Shown in pieces: positions 25,201-33,925 of a DNA stretch of 35,210 nucleotides; position 1 is the first letter of the stretch; each line of letters starts with the position of its first letter. Under the pieces are notes generated by a model. That model saw only the letters and a list, made by a program, of their open reading frames with translations, was not told where the DNA came from and did not search any database. The translations under genes and the position numbers were made by a program. Origin of the DNA: Bifidobacterium stellenboschense (GTDB lineage: Bacteria > Actinomycetota > Actinomycetes > Actinomycetales > Bifidobacteriaceae); NCBI RefSeq assembly GCF_000741785.1, contig NZ_JGZP01000026.1, positions 1-35,210 on the forward strand. Reading direction: 5' to 3'.

Positions 25201-28200
25201 AGATCCGCGTCGGCGTGTTCCAGGGAGCCTCGGATTCGGGCGTGTACGCGCGCGACGACGAGATCACGCTGCGTCCGAACACGGCGGCCACCGTGCCGGT
25301 CGCCCAGAACGACATCTCCGGCGACAACACCGATCTGACCGTCGAGAAGAAACTCGACTCGACGGGCATACAGGGCGCGAAGGTGAACGCCAACATGATC
25401 GACTTCACCACGCCCTCGCAGGCGGGGACGAGCTACATCGTCTACACGGTGAAGGACAAGGCGGGCCTGACGGACACGGCCACGCTGACCGTCAACGTCG
25501 ACCCGAACGCCCCGATCGAACCGCCGGACGCCTACGACTACCGCGTGCCCTCGGCCGCGACCATCGACAAGAAGAGCGTGGACGTGGACGTGAGCCAGTG
25601 GATCGCGAACCCGTCCGGCACCGCGTCCGACCTCAAGGTGGACGTGCACGAGTCGGCGCGCGACCATGCGCGCGTCAAGGGCGGCGACAAGTCGACCGTC
25701 ATCACCGTGGATCTGACGAAGGAGGCGCGCGCCGTCCCCTACACGGTGACCAACACGAAGTACAACGTCACCTCCACCGCGTTCATCCAGGTGCCCGCGT
25801 ACGGCGTGTTCCCGCCGACGCTGCGACCGAAGGCGCCCGAACTCAAGGTGAACTCGCGCGAGACCATCCAGATCAACATCGCCGACTACGTGCGCGTGGG
25901 CGCCGGCAAGGAGCCGTACGTCGACGGCGCCGACTCGGTGAGCGCCACGAAGGCGGCCGACGGGAACCTGTACGTGAACGACAAGACGCTCAAGTTCACC
26001 GCCCCCAAGGACTACTCGGGCCCCGCCTCCATCACGTTCACCGCCGTGGACGGCAAGAAGGGCTCCGACAAGACGAAGATCATCAACTCGGCGGTGCTCA
26101 CCCTGCCGATCACCGTGATCGGACGCGACGTGCCACCTCCCACGTTCTCCTCGTCCACGATCGACGTGGTGGCCGGCGAAGACACGAAGACCATCGACCT
26201 GAAGGCGCTCACGCACGCGCCGAGCGGCGCCTACGACGACGAGAAGCAGTACACGTACTCGGGCGGCTCGAACACCGGCAAGGTGAGCGCGACCGTCTCG
26301 AACGGCGGGCAGCTGCAGGTGAAGGCCGACAAGGACGCCTCCCCCGGCACGACGGTCAGTGTGCCCGTGCAGATCAAATACGGCAAGGGCACGGTCGACG
26401 CCGGCGTGACCGTGCGCGTCGTCTCCTCGACGCGACCGCTGGCACGCGTGGCCGACAAGACGCTCAAGCTCAGGGCAGGCGAAAGCCAGAGCGTGAACGT
26501 GCTCGACGACGCGTACAACCCGTTCCCCTCGGATCCGCTCACCGTGGTCCAATGCGCGGCGGACGACGCCTCCAAGCTCACCGTCCAGTGCGGCGCCTCG
26601 GGTTCCATCGGCATCACCGCGGCCGCGGACATCGGCGGCAGCACGAACCGCGTGCTCGTCACCGTGCAGGACGGCACGAAGACGGCCGAGCGCAAGGTCA
26701 CGGGCACGATCACCGTGTCCGTGATCGACAAGCCGGACGCGCCGCTGCTCTCCCCCGTCGACGCGAAGCCGCAGGACGGCGCGGTCGATCTGGCATGGAC
26801 GCCCGGTTCGGCGAACGGCAGCCCGATCACCGACTACGAGGTGCGTTGGGGCGACGACGGCGACAAGGCGTCGTCGAAGTCGTGCGGCGCGGTGACGACC
26901 TGCAAGATTACCGGGCTCACGAACGGCAAATCGTACACGTTCCGCGTGCGCGCGAAGAACGAGGTCGGCTGGTCGAAGGACTCCAACACGGCGACCGGCA
27001 CGCCGGACAAGGTGCCGCCGGCACCGTCCTCGGTAACGGTGGAAGGCTCCAGGAACAAGGTGACCGTCTCGTGGTCGATGCCCGACTATGAGGGGTCCCC
27101 CGTCGACTACTACACCGTCACCTTGAGCAACGGCAAGAAGGACACCGCGAAGGGCTCCAAGACGATAGGCTTCGACATCGCCGACGCCGACATCTCGGAC
27201 GGTACCGCCCTGACCGCCACGGTGGTACCTCACAACAAGGTGGGCGACGGCGCCGGCGCCACGTCGAAAAACGCGGCCAAGCCGTACGGCACGCCGGACA
27301 GGCCGTCCGTCTCCGCCTCCCAGGAGCCGAACAGCAACAAGGTGACGGTGACCGGCAAGCTCGGCAACATGCGCAACAACGACTGCTCCGCCGTGGGATT
27401 CGCGCTCGGCTCCGACTATGCGGAGACCGGATTATGCGGCGACACGTCGCACACGTTCACCATCGACGACTCCGACTTCGGCACCACCCTGACGCCCCGA
27501 TACGGCTTCACCACGACGCACGGCGACAAGGTGTACGGGGAGGGCGGTGCCATCACACCGACCTACAAGCCCGCGGCGCCGCAGAACCTCGCCGTCAAGG
27601 CGAGCGACGGCCGCTGCGTGGTCACGTGGAGCGACGGCGACGGCAAGAACGGCGGATTCGACTACACGGACGGCAACGGCGCGACCGGATCCACGTCGGG
27701 CACGTCGTTCTCCTACGATCCCGGCGCCTGGCGTGCCTGCGGCTCGGTGAGCGTCCGCAAGACGTTCCGCGGAGCCGCCAGCGACAACGCCACCGCGGCC
27801 AGCCAGGACATGCCGAACAAGCCGAAGGCACGCCTGAACAACTACGCCTTCCGGTGGGACGACCATGACACGCTCCGCATCACCAACGGCGGCATGGAGA
27901 CCTACGGGCAGGGCGCCACGGCCGTGCTCACGCTGACCGACGAGAACGGCAACACCCAGCAGGTGGCTTCCTGGGCGATCGGCCAACAGCCGACGGCCAT
28001 CTCCTTCAAGGACGTCACGACCACCCTCGAAGGCGACATGACCTGGCGCATCACCCTCAAGGACGGTCCGTCGGAACTTGTCGACGGCGTCGAATCGCAC
28101 GGCGACGTATCCAACTCGCGTCCGATGGCCGAAGGCGATTCGAAGTCGCTGGCCGGCCAACTGTCCGAAAGCGGCATCAAGGCCCAACCGTGGATAAGGG

Positions 28201-28223
28201 GGTTGGCGTATTACGCACAGTAG
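22254..28223 (+). CDS. fn3: Giant membrane-anchored Ig-like/FN3 surface protein (PFNA cluster Fn3)
   Basis: The protein has 1989 residues. It starts at ATG 22254 after GGGAGCGACGC. Residues 1-28 are cytoplasmic and basic, and 29-52 form one membrane helix (WITPVVTLLLILGVVAGAII). All the rest is extracytoplasmic. Residues about 55-380 form a beta-rich, propeller-like part (GDVWAGTSDD, GVVWGYRPSDGMV). From about 418 to 1490 come about 11 Ig/cadherin-like repeats of 90-100 residues, recognisable by VLxND or DPDGDPMT motifs. At least three FN3 domains follow from about 1495 (PDAPLLSPVDAKPQDGAVDL), about 1586 and about 1772, and one or two more diverged ones to the C-terminus. No sortase motif is visible. 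It would be a long cell-surface scaffold or adhesin. FN3 modules of the bifidobacterial homologue have been reported to bind human TNF-alpha. Confidence 0.9.
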   Translation: MAKQSSQAYERSRRTGALLRRLVPSGNRRWITPVVTLLLILGVVAGAIIISSVTQRHVQLDDGSVWVTSLKDRKAARFNVKLKQADAGVSSAAQRFDVSQHDSDTVLDEAGKASSIKASTVGVDASTETKGNTTSMIGGGTIAFLNTKTGDVWAGTSDDVESVSPANGEPQMKLGAGGKAVVDSDGVVWGYRPSDGMVFRLDSPQGHSASQTKSVTGGAQTNASSFTVIDGVPVITAGGQAIFEGGKATLDVTGPATLQLPSVDGAQSGWVAVSGRNGMDLIDLTSSKPKPVALRSGGKGEPARPVSSGGCVFAAWSQKANNYVSACSADDGKAAFRSLKEVNATSELVFRTNHRQVVLNDVVNGNVWNPRESTDVIKIQWNTIQTEQSEKQQQNDETANNQRKFDKTCSQQSGEIKAEDDAFGARAGGEQILDVLRNDQQTDCSVLEITHVNAPAGATITVSPVYDGRYLQLDATKAKAGSVSFSYEISDGHGQTSSATVDLTLTGSGDSAPSQTDVPPELAVEQGATYTFNALGSFTDPDGDPMTLVSATPQNSDQVTVSTRADGQLTFNTGSMTSGRVGVELTVSDGEQTGTGMVYFSVKPANTLSADIDPVVKSTLPATDTSIDLKPYVHATSAQPAQLSAADTPNGATVTVNAADMTLQFKANDPGTYYVPYTITQGSVPVTGLARVEVRPVAGEAAKPVAANDVALLGAENTAIVEPLANDIDPMGGVLSVTSVTTDPSSGIKTGLVSHKRVYLTARQVPTKPVEVTYTVANAAGTSTGTIVLQPPALSTGNSVPKASNVNTQVRTGGIVSVDVLDHVSYPDGTTVTLQNDLQTDKATFKGLAFVSGDTVRYQASDETGVFPVTYTVKDNLGNSASGTITITVHQRNEENKPAPTPHDTEAQVAAGQKVRIPITLTGIDVDGDDDQLLGLGNKAPQLGRITEVGANYLIYEAYADSSGTDTFSYAVEDWTGQRAQAQIRVGVFQGASDSGVYARDDEITLRPNTAATVPVAQNDISGDNTDLTVEKKLDSTGIQGAKVNANMIDFTTPSQAGTSYIVYTVKDKAGLTDTATLTVNVDPNAPIEPPDAYDYRVPSAATIDKKSVDVDVSQWIANPSGTASDLKVDVHESARDHARVKGGDKSTVITVDLTKEARAVPYTVTNTKYNVTSTAFIQVPAYGVFPPTLRPKAPELKVNSRETIQINIADYVRVGAGKEPYVDGADSVSATKAADGNLYVNDKTLKFTAPKDYSGPASITFTAVDGKKGSDKTKIINSAVLTLPITVIGRDVPPPTFSSSTIDVVAGEDTKTIDLKALTHAPSGAYDDEKQYTYSGGSNTGKVSATVSNGGQLQVKADKDASPGTTVSVPVQIKYGKGTVDAGVTVRVVSSTRPLARVADKTLKLRAGESQSVNVLDDAYNPFPSDPLTVVQCAADDASKLTVQCGASGSIGITAAADIGGSTNRVLVTVQDGTKTAERKVTGTITVSVIDKPDAPLLSPVDAKPQDGAVDLAWTPGSANGSPITDYEVRWGDDGDKASSKSCGAVTTCKITGLTNGKSYTFRVRAKNEVGWSKDSNTATGTPDKVPPAPSSVTVEGSRNKVTVSWSMPDYEGSPVDYYTVTLSNGKKDTAKGSKTIGFDIADADISDGTALTATVVPHNKVGDGAGATSKNAAKPYGTPDRPSVSASQEPNSNKVTVTGKLGNMRNNDCSAVGFALGSDYAETGLCGDTSHTFTIDDSDFGTTLTPRYGFTTTHGDKVYGEGGAITPTYKPAAPQNLAVKASDGRCVVTWSDGDGKNGGFDYTDGNGATGSTSGTSFSYDPGAWRACGSVSVRKTFRGAASDNATAASQDMPNKPKARLNNYAFRWDDHDTLRITNGGMETYGQGATAVLTLTDENGNTQQVASWAIGQQPTAISFKDVTTTLEGDMTWRITLKDGPSELVDGVESHGDVSNSRPMAEGDSKSLAGQLSESGIKAQPWIRGLAYYAQ

Positions 28224-28420
28224 ATCCCATCCCGGGCCGGATGCCGCCGGGCACGTCCCCTAGGCCGACGCGGCCGGCCGACCGCATACGAGCGATCATC
28301 CGGCCCGCGGCACATACCCGCGGCACCAACGGCACACACCCGCCGTACCCACCACAGCAACGCACACGACCATCAACGTCCGAGGCGGCATGAACGCCCC
28401 GCACCCCGCAAGGAGCAACC
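28224..28420. other. Gap between fn3 and the MoxR gene
   Basis: The 197-bp region lies between the fn3 stop codon and the next gene, and has AAGGAGCAACC as the ribosome-binding site at its end. It is unusually Pro/His/Arg-codon-like and CA-rich on the plus strand, with no convincing terminator or promoter. I see no gene. Confidence 0.35.
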
Positions 28421-29938
28421 ATGAGCGAGAACACCCACGAGCCGATCGACGACTCGACCCAACTGTCCGACGGCACGCACGCCCACCCGCCGATCAAGCC
28501 GAGCCTGCCGGGTCGGCCGAAACCGTCCATCCCGGCCAAGAAGCCCTCCGCCACGAAGGGCGGCAAGACGCCGACGGACACCACCGACATGGATTCGACG
28601 CGTCTCGGCACCCGCTACGACATGGACGCCACGCGCCTCGGCTCCCAGCTGGACATGGATTCGACGCGTCTCGGCTCCGCCAAGACGGCGCACACGCCGG
28701 CCAACGCGGCCTACTCACGCACGCCGCATGCGGACGCGTCGGCGCCGGGGGGAACGCCGACGGCGCCGTACACGCCGCTGCCGGACGGAACGCAGTCGGC
28801 GCCGGTGCCGGCGCGGAACACGCAGCAGGCGCCGGCCGCCTCCACGTACGCCACCTGGCAGCCGCAGCAGCCCACACAGCCTCAGCCCACGCAGCAGCAG
28901 CCCGCGCAGCCGCTGCCCGTCCAGCCCCAGGCGCCGGCGCAATCCGCGCCGCAGGTGATCGACACGGGCATGATGCCCGTCGCCTCGCCCGACGTCGAGC
29001 ATTTCCGCGACATGTTCAACCTGCTCACCGAGAACATCGCGAAGGCCGTGGTGGGCAAGGCCCGTCCGATCCGTCAGGTGCTCACCGCGCTCATGGTCGG
29101 CGGCCACGTGCTGCTCGAAGACAATCCGGGCACCGGCAAGACGCAGCTGGCGCGAGCGCTGGCGAACTCGGTCGCGACGAGCTTCAAGCGCATCCAGTTC
29201 ACCCCCGACCTGCTGCCCTCCGACGTGGTGGGCGTCACCTTCTACGACCAGAAGACCGGCGACTTCACGTTCCGCGAGGGCCCGATCTTCGCGTCCATCG
29301 TGCTCGCCGACGAGATCAACCGTGCCTCGCCGAAGACCCAGTCCGCGCTGCTGGAGGTCATGGAGGAACAGAAGGTCACCGTGGACGGCGTCACGCATGA
29401 CGTGCCCCAGCCGTTCATCGTGATCGCCACGCAGAACCCGATCGAACAGCTCGGCACGTACAAGCTGCCCGAAGCGCAGATGGACCGTTTCCTGCTCAAG
29501 ACGTCGATCGGCTATCCGGGCCACGACGTGTCCGTCGACATCCTGCGCCAGCTCGACGTCACCGACCGCGCCGCCACCGTCGACCCGGTGCTGACCGGCG
29601 ACGACGTGATCGCCCTGCGCCGCACCGCGCAGTCCATCCACATCGACGACGCGATCACCGAGTACATCGTCCGTCTCGTCGAGCGCACCCGCCACGACGA
29701 CAGCATCATGGTCGGCTCCTCGATGCGAGGCGCCCTCGCGCTCACGCGATGCGCCCGCATCTGGGCCGCCGCCGACGGCCGCGGCTACGTCGTGCCCGAC
29801 GATGTGAAGGATCTCGCCGTGCCGGTGCTCGCCCACCGTCTGAGCCTGACCGCGGAAGCCACGTTCGCCGGGGAGACGCCGGAGACCGTCATCGCGCGCA
29901 TCCTCGAGGACGTGCCCGCGCCCGTCCTCGGACGCTGA
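28421..29938 (+). CDS. MoxR-type AAA+ ATPase with repeat-bearing disordered N-terminus
   Basis: The protein has 505 residues, with AAGGAGCAACC before the ATG. The first ~185 residues are disordered. They contain three 11-residue repeats at 56-88 (core D-M-D-S/A-T-R-L-G) and then a Pro/Gln/Ala-rich linker. The AAA+ core from about 195 has Walker [11 protein letters not shown] (Lys240, Thr241), Walker B LADEIN (Asp297-Glu298), sensor 1 [17 protein letters not shown] and a sensor 2 arginine in [14 protein letters not shown]. MoxR proteins use ATP to remodel or assemble partner complexes and usually pair with a DUF58/VWA protein, as here. The typical MoxR is about 320 residues, so the N-terminal extension is notable. 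It corresponds to the aaa-atp member of the PFNA cluster. The repeats may be phosphorylated by the upstream kinase, which is inference. Confidence 0.93.
   Translation: MSENTHEPIDDSTQLSDGTHAHPPIKPSLPGRPKPSIPAKKPSATKGGKTPTDTTDMDSTRLGTRYDMDATRLGSQLDMDSTRLGSAKTAHTPANAAYSRTPHADASAPGGTPTAPYTPLPDGTQSAPVPARNTQQAPAASTYATWQPQQPTQPQPTQQQPAQPLPVQPQAPAQSAPQVIDTGMMPVASPDVEHFRDMFNLLTENIAKAVVGKARPIRQVLTALMVGGHVLLEDNPGTGKTQLARALANSVATSFKRIQFTPDLLPSDVVGVTFYDQKTGDFTFREGPIFASIVLADEINRASPKTQSALLEVMEEQKVTVDGVTHDVPQPFIVIATQNPIEQLGTYKLPEAQMDRFLLKTSIGYPGHDVSVDILRQLDVTDRAATVDPVLTGDDVIALRRTAQSIHIDDAITEYIVRLVERTRHDDSIMVGSSMRGALALTRCARIWAAADGRGYVVPDDVKDLAVPVLAHRLSLTAEATFAGETPETVIARILEDVPAPVLGR
28586..28684 (+). repeat. 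Three in-frame 33-bp tandem repeats in the MoxR gene
   Basis: Units at 28586-28618, 28619-28651 and 28652-28684 each encode D-M-D-(S/A)-T-R-L-G plus three variable residues. Units 1 and 3 have identical first 24 bases; unit 2 differs at silent and one Ser/Ala position. A weaker relative, D-D-S-T-Q-L, is encoded near residues 10-15 of the same protein. The maintained reading frame and conserved Thr suggest selection on the peptide. Confidence 0.9.
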
Positions 29939-29975
29939 CCCGCAGGACCGCATCAACCGATCGAAGGACGACATC

Positions 29976-31289
29976 ATGTTCCGTTCCAGACGTACCGCGA
30001 CGGCGCAGCCGGCGGGAGCGCCGGCCGGCCGGACCGTCGGCTCCACGGCTCCGTCCGGCGTGCCGACGGCGGCCGAGCTCGCGCGCCGTTCGCGCCGGCG
30101 CCGGGTCTCGCGCGCCGTCAGGCGGGTCCTGCACCGGATCCGCCGCCTGTTCACGTCCTACATCTCCCCGTTGGGGTGGGCGGTGGCGGTCTCCGGCATC
30201 GCCGCGCTCGCCGCGTTCCTCCCGCTCGGATGGCATGAGCTGCTCGCCTACGGCGTGGTCGCCATGACGATGACGCTCGCCGCCGTGATCATGTCGCTCG
30301 GCAACACCTCGTTCAAGGCGACGATCGGATTGCCGCGCCGTCGCGTCACCGTCGGCGACACGGTGGCGGTGCGCGTCGACATCGCCAATCCGGGCCGCAC
30401 GCCCACCGCGAACGCGCGCGGCGACCTGCCGATCGGCGAGATGCACGAACGGTTCTCCATCCCCATGCTCGCCCCCGGCCAGTCGAAGCAGACCGACGTG
30501 GAGTTCCGCACGCTTTCGCGCGCCGTGCTCTCCATCGGCCCGCTGCGCATCCGCAAGGGCGACCCGTTCGGTCTCGTCCGCCACGAGAAGCGTCTCGCCG
30601 ACAAGCTCGACCTGTTCATCCACCCGGCGACCGTGCCGTTGAAGACCCTCAACGCCGGTCTCGCCCGCGACCTCGAAGGCCAGCCGAGCGGCGACATCGT
30701 CGACGACGACCTCGACTTCTACGGTCTACGCGAATACGAGCCGGGCGACGACGTGCGCAACGTGCACTGGCTGAGCACCGCGAAGACCGGCACGCTGATG
30801 ATCCGCCAGTACGAGGCGACGCGCCGCACGGACACGGCGCTCACCGTGTCCGTCAATCCGGAGGAGTATGCGAGCGCCGGTGAATTCGAGCTCGCCGTGT
30901 CCATCCACGCCTCGATCGGCGTGCGTTGCCTCATGCAGGACAGGCCGTTGTCGACGCACGCCGGCGACGCGCATGCGACGCCGCGGCATGCGATGGACTT
31001 CCTCGACGCGTGCAGCATGATCACGCCCGACCACGATGACAATCCGAATCTCGTCGAAGGCACGCTCACGCACGACCCGGACGCCTCGTTCTATTTCCTT
31101 ACCGTCGGGTCGCTGCGCGAGCTCGACTCGATCAAACGCATGGCGCTCGCCTTGCCGAAGTCCGCGTCCACGCTTGTCCTGCAGGCCAGCGAGGGCGCTC
31201 CCCGTGCGATCCGCCGCTTCCCCGACTTCACGCTCGCCACGGTGGGCGAGCTCGATGACCTGCCGCTCATCATGGGGGTGCTCGCATGA
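29976..31289 (+). CDS. DUF58 (VWA-related) membrane protein
   Basis: The protein has 437 residues, starting at ATG 29976 with GAAGGACG upstream. The N-terminus (1-60) is Arg-rich and cytoplasmic. Two hydrophobic segments lie at about 66-108. The rest includes the DUF58 signature [19 protein letters not shown] (Tyr254 to about 272) and [13 protein letters not shown] (about 188-200). DUF58 proteins accompany MoxR ATPases in a widespread module and are thought to be their substrates or partners in the membrane. The gene follows the MoxR gene after 37 bp, and its stop codon overlaps the next start by 4 bp (ATGA). Confidence 0.92.
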   Translation: MFRSRRTATAQPAGAPAGRTVGSTAPSGVPTAAELARRSRRRRVSRAVRRVLHRIRRLFTSYISPLGWAVAVSGIAALAAFLPLGWHELLAYGVVAMTMTLAAVIMSLGNTSFKATIGLPRRRVTVGDTVAVRVDIANPGRTPTANARGDLPIGEMHERFSIPMLAPGQSKQTDVEFRTLSRAVLSIGPLRIRKGDPFGLVRHEKRLADKLDLFIHPATVPLKTLNAGLARDLEGQPSGDIVDDDLDFYGLREYEPGDDVRNVHWLSTAKTGTLMIRQYEATRRTDTALTVSVNPEEYASAGEFELAVSIHASIGVRCLMQDRPLSTHAGDAHATPRHAMDFLDACSMITPDHDDNPNLVEGTLTHDPDASFYFLTVGSLRELDSIKRMALALPKSASTLVLQASEGAPRAIRRFPDFTLATVGELDDLPLIMGVLA

Positions 31290-33925
31290 CCTTCCAACAG
31301 TTCCCTCTCGACCCGTCCCGCGTCTCCCCGGCCGAAGCCTCGGCCGCGGCCGCGGCGATCGGCGACCAGACCGGCACGGGCACCCGCACGAACACGACGA
31401 CCGGCTCGTGGGCGGATTCCACCCATTCGGTGATCTGGATGACGCGCGGCGGGCATCGACCGTCGGCGCTGATCACCCGTGCGGCGTGGATCCGTCATCT
31501 GACCGGTCTCGCCGTGGTCGCGCTGCTCACGCTGCTCGCCGTGTCGAATCTCGTCGACGTGTACGGCGACGCGGCCGTATGGGCCGTGGCCGCGGTGCCG
31601 GCCACGCTGCTCGGCTGTCTCATCGCCCTGGCGGGCGTGAAGCAGCCGTTGCGCCTGTGGTGGCAGATCGTGTTCCTCGCGCTCGCCCAGTTCATCGTCG
31701 GCCCGGTCGTCGCGTTGAACGACACGGCCATCGGCCATGTGGTCCCGTCGATCGCCACCCTGTCCCAAGGATGGCAGGACACGTTCGGCTCGTTCAAATA
31801 CCTGATCTCGATCACGCCTCCCGTGGGCGCGGGGTCCGGCGCGCTGATGGCCGTCTGGACACTCTCCCTGTGGACCGCATTCCTCGCAGGCCTGTTCGCC
31901 GTGGCCGACGACGGCCGGCTCTCCACGATCGGCGCGCTGCCCGTGTTCGCCGCATTCGCGGCCGCCGCCCTGCTCGGCACGTCCACCGGCTGGTGGCGCT
32001 ACGTGGCGGGTCTTGCGGCGGCGCTCGTCCTCGTCGTCTGGCTGGCCGCGCGATGGGGTCTGCTGGAGATCGGCAGGTGGCTGAGCTCCCTCGTCATCGT
32101 CGTGCTCGCCGCAGGTCTCGCCGTGGGCGCGTGCCTCGCCATGCCGCAGAATCGTCTGATCCTGCGCGACGAGTACGAGCCGCCGTTGAGCCCATACGAC
32201 TACACGAGCCCGTTGTCCGGCCTGCGCTCCTACATCAAGGACCACAAGGACGACACGGTGCTCACCGCGCGCAACCTGCCCGAAGGCACGCCGGTGCGTC
32301 TCGCCGTCATGGACCGGTTCGACGGCAACGTGTGGAACCTGTCCGACTCCTCGGCGGCCGCCGACTCGTCGAACTACCGCCGCGTGGGCACGGCGATCGC
32401 CAACGACACGAAAGGCGACCAGTTCACCGCCACGTTCACCGTGGGCGAGGGGCTCGCCGACCGCTGGCTGCCGTTGTCCGGCGCGGCCACCAAGGTCACG
32501 TTCGACGATGCGGGCAAGACCTCCGCCACGACCTCCGGCAAGAGCTCCGGCACGAGCGGGACGGCCACCGAGGACAGCGACGGGGCCGACGCCTTCTACT
32601 ACAACACGGACACCGATTCGGCGATCTACCCGTCGGGCACGTCGAAGGGCCTGACCTACACGGAGACCGGCGTCATCCAGCGCACGCCGTCCGACAAGCA
32701 GATCGACGCCGCCAAAGCCGCGACGATCACCCAACCCGAAGTGACCGACTCGCCCGATTCGGCGGGCAAGCTCGCCACCGCGCTGGCCGGCGGCGAGGCG
32801 AAGGGCGGCGCCGCGGCCCGCAAGATCGCCGACGAGCTCAAAGACTCCGGCTGGTTCTCGCACGGCCTGTCCGGCGACTACCCGTCGCTGCCCGGCCACG
32901 GCAACTACCGCATCGAGAAGCTGCTCGGCGGCAAGGAGATGGTGGGCGATTCCGAACAGTACGCCTCCGCCATGGCGCTCATGGCCCGCGACCTCGGCCT
33001 GCCCAGCCGCGTGGTACTCGGCTTCATCCCGAAGAACAAGGACGGCGCGATCAGCGCGGCCCGCACCGAGAAACGCGGCAAGCAGACCGTCACCGAGTTC
33101 AAAGGCAACGACATCGAGGCATGGGTGGAGATCAAGCTCGACGGCTACGGATGGGTGGCGTTCTATCCGACGCCCAAGGAGACGAAGATCCCAGACAAGA
33201 ACCAGAACCTCACGCCGCCGAACCCGCAGACGCTGGTCCGACAGCCTCCGGTCCCGCTGCAGGATCCGCTGCGCGACGAGCAGCAGGCGCGCGGCCAGTC
33301 GGCGCTCGCCGGCGAGGACGCGGACGCGTCCGGCGCGAACCTGTTCTGGGCGCGGGTCGGGCGCATCGCCCGTCGCGTCGCGATCTACGGCAGCCCCGTA
33401 TGGACGGTTCTGATCGTGTGCGGTCTCATCCTGCTCGTCAAGGCGATCCAACTGTCCCGCGCACGACGGCGCGGCAGTCCGCGCGTGCGCGTCGCCGCCG
33501 GATGGCGGGCGTTGACCGCATTGGCACGCCAGAGCGGCGTCGACGCGCACGGCACCCGCCGCGAGGAGGGACATGCGATGGCCGAACAGCTGGCGGTCGA
33601 CGCCACGAACCTCACGCGCCTGTCGCGGGACGCCGACTATGCAGCGTTCTCCGGGCAGCAGATCGGCGACGAACAGGCACGCCGCTACTGGTCGGGCGTG
33701 GATGCGACGCGCAAGGCCATGCTCGCCTCGATGCCGCGTCTGCGCCGCTGGCGCACCCGTCTTTCCCTCGCCGGAGTGTTCACACGCCGGAGGAAAGACG
33801 AACACGGGACATCCGCAACAGGTATAGTGGCGAGTATGCGTGTCCGGTTCGCCGGTCGCGGGACGACGAAGAAGGCGACGGCCGGCAAGGCCCCCGGCGC
33901 ACGAACGGAGGGGAAGCGTTCATGA
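31286..33925 (+). CDS. Transglutaminase-fold membrane protein with substituted catalytic triad
   Basis: The protein has 879 residues. The first 70 are disordered, followed by about seven membrane helices up to residue 285 (for example LTGLAVVALLTLLAVSNLV and LSSLVIVVLAAGLAVGACLAM). A large extracytoplasmic part with the transglutaminase core lies at about 500-640, another helix at about 705-725 (PVWTVLIVCGLILLVKAIQL), and a basic cytoplasmic tail. The core is easily aligned: SEQYASAMALMARDLGLPSR matches the family's C-E-Q-F-A-S-A region, but Ser556 stands where the catalytic Cys should be. In EAWVEIKLDGYGWVAFYPTP, Glu611 replaces His and Tyr627 replaces Asp. It is therefore probably not an active transglutaminase. 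This is the tgm member of the PFNA cluster. Start and stop codons overlap with both neighbours. Confidence 0.9.
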   Translation: MTFQQFPLDPSRVSPAEASAAAAAIGDQTGTGTRTNTTTGSWADSTHSVIWMTRGGHRPSALITRAAWIRHLTGLAVVALLTLLAVSNLVDVYGDAAVWAVAAVPATLLGCLIALAGVKQPLRLWWQIVFLALAQFIVGPVVALNDTAIGHVVPSIATLSQGWQDTFGSFKYLISITPPVGAGSGALMAVWTLSLWTAFLAGLFAVADDGRLSTIGALPVFAAFAAAALLGTSTGWWRYVAGLAAALVLVVWLAARWGLLEIGRWLSSLVIVVLAAGLAVGACLAMPQNRLILRDEYEPPLSPYDYTSPLSGLRSYIKDHKDDTVLTARNLPEGTPVRLAVMDRFDGNVWNLSDSSAAADSSNYRRVGTAIANDTKGDQFTATFTVGEGLADRWLPLSGAATKVTFDDAGKTSATTSGKSSGTSGTATEDSDGADAFYYNTDTDSAIYPSGTSKGLTYTETGVIQRTPSDKQIDAAKAATITQPEVTDSPDSAGKLATALAGGEAKGGAAARKIADELKDSGWFSHGLSGDYPSLPGHGNYRIEKLLGGKEMVGDSEQYASAMALMARDLGLPSRVVLGFIPKNKDGAISAARTEKRGKQTVTEFKGNDIEAWVEIKLDGYGWVAFYPTPKETKIPDKNQNLTPPNPQTLVRQPPVPLQDPLRDEQQARGQSALAGEDADASGANLFWARVGRIARRVAIYGSPVWTVLIVCGLILLVKAIQLSRARRRGSPRVRVAAGWRALTALARQSGVDAHGTRREEGHAMAEQLAVDATNLTRLSRDADYAAFSGQQIGDEQARRYWSGVDATRKAMLASMPRLRRWRTRLSLAGVFTRRRKDEHGTSATGIVASMRVRFAGRGTTKKATAGKAPGARTEGKRS

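Noticed and set aside
23784..27233. 1149-codon minus-strand open frame
   Set aside because: It is antisense to the Ig/FN3 gene; its composition (Arg/His/Val/Gly) is that of a shadow frame.
31036..33921. Long in-frame upstream extension of the PP2C gene
   Set aside because: The PP2C frame stays open through the transglutaminase-fold gene, but that part is Arg/Pro-rich shadow sequence. The start at 33922 has a ribosome-binding site and the usual overlap with the previous stop.
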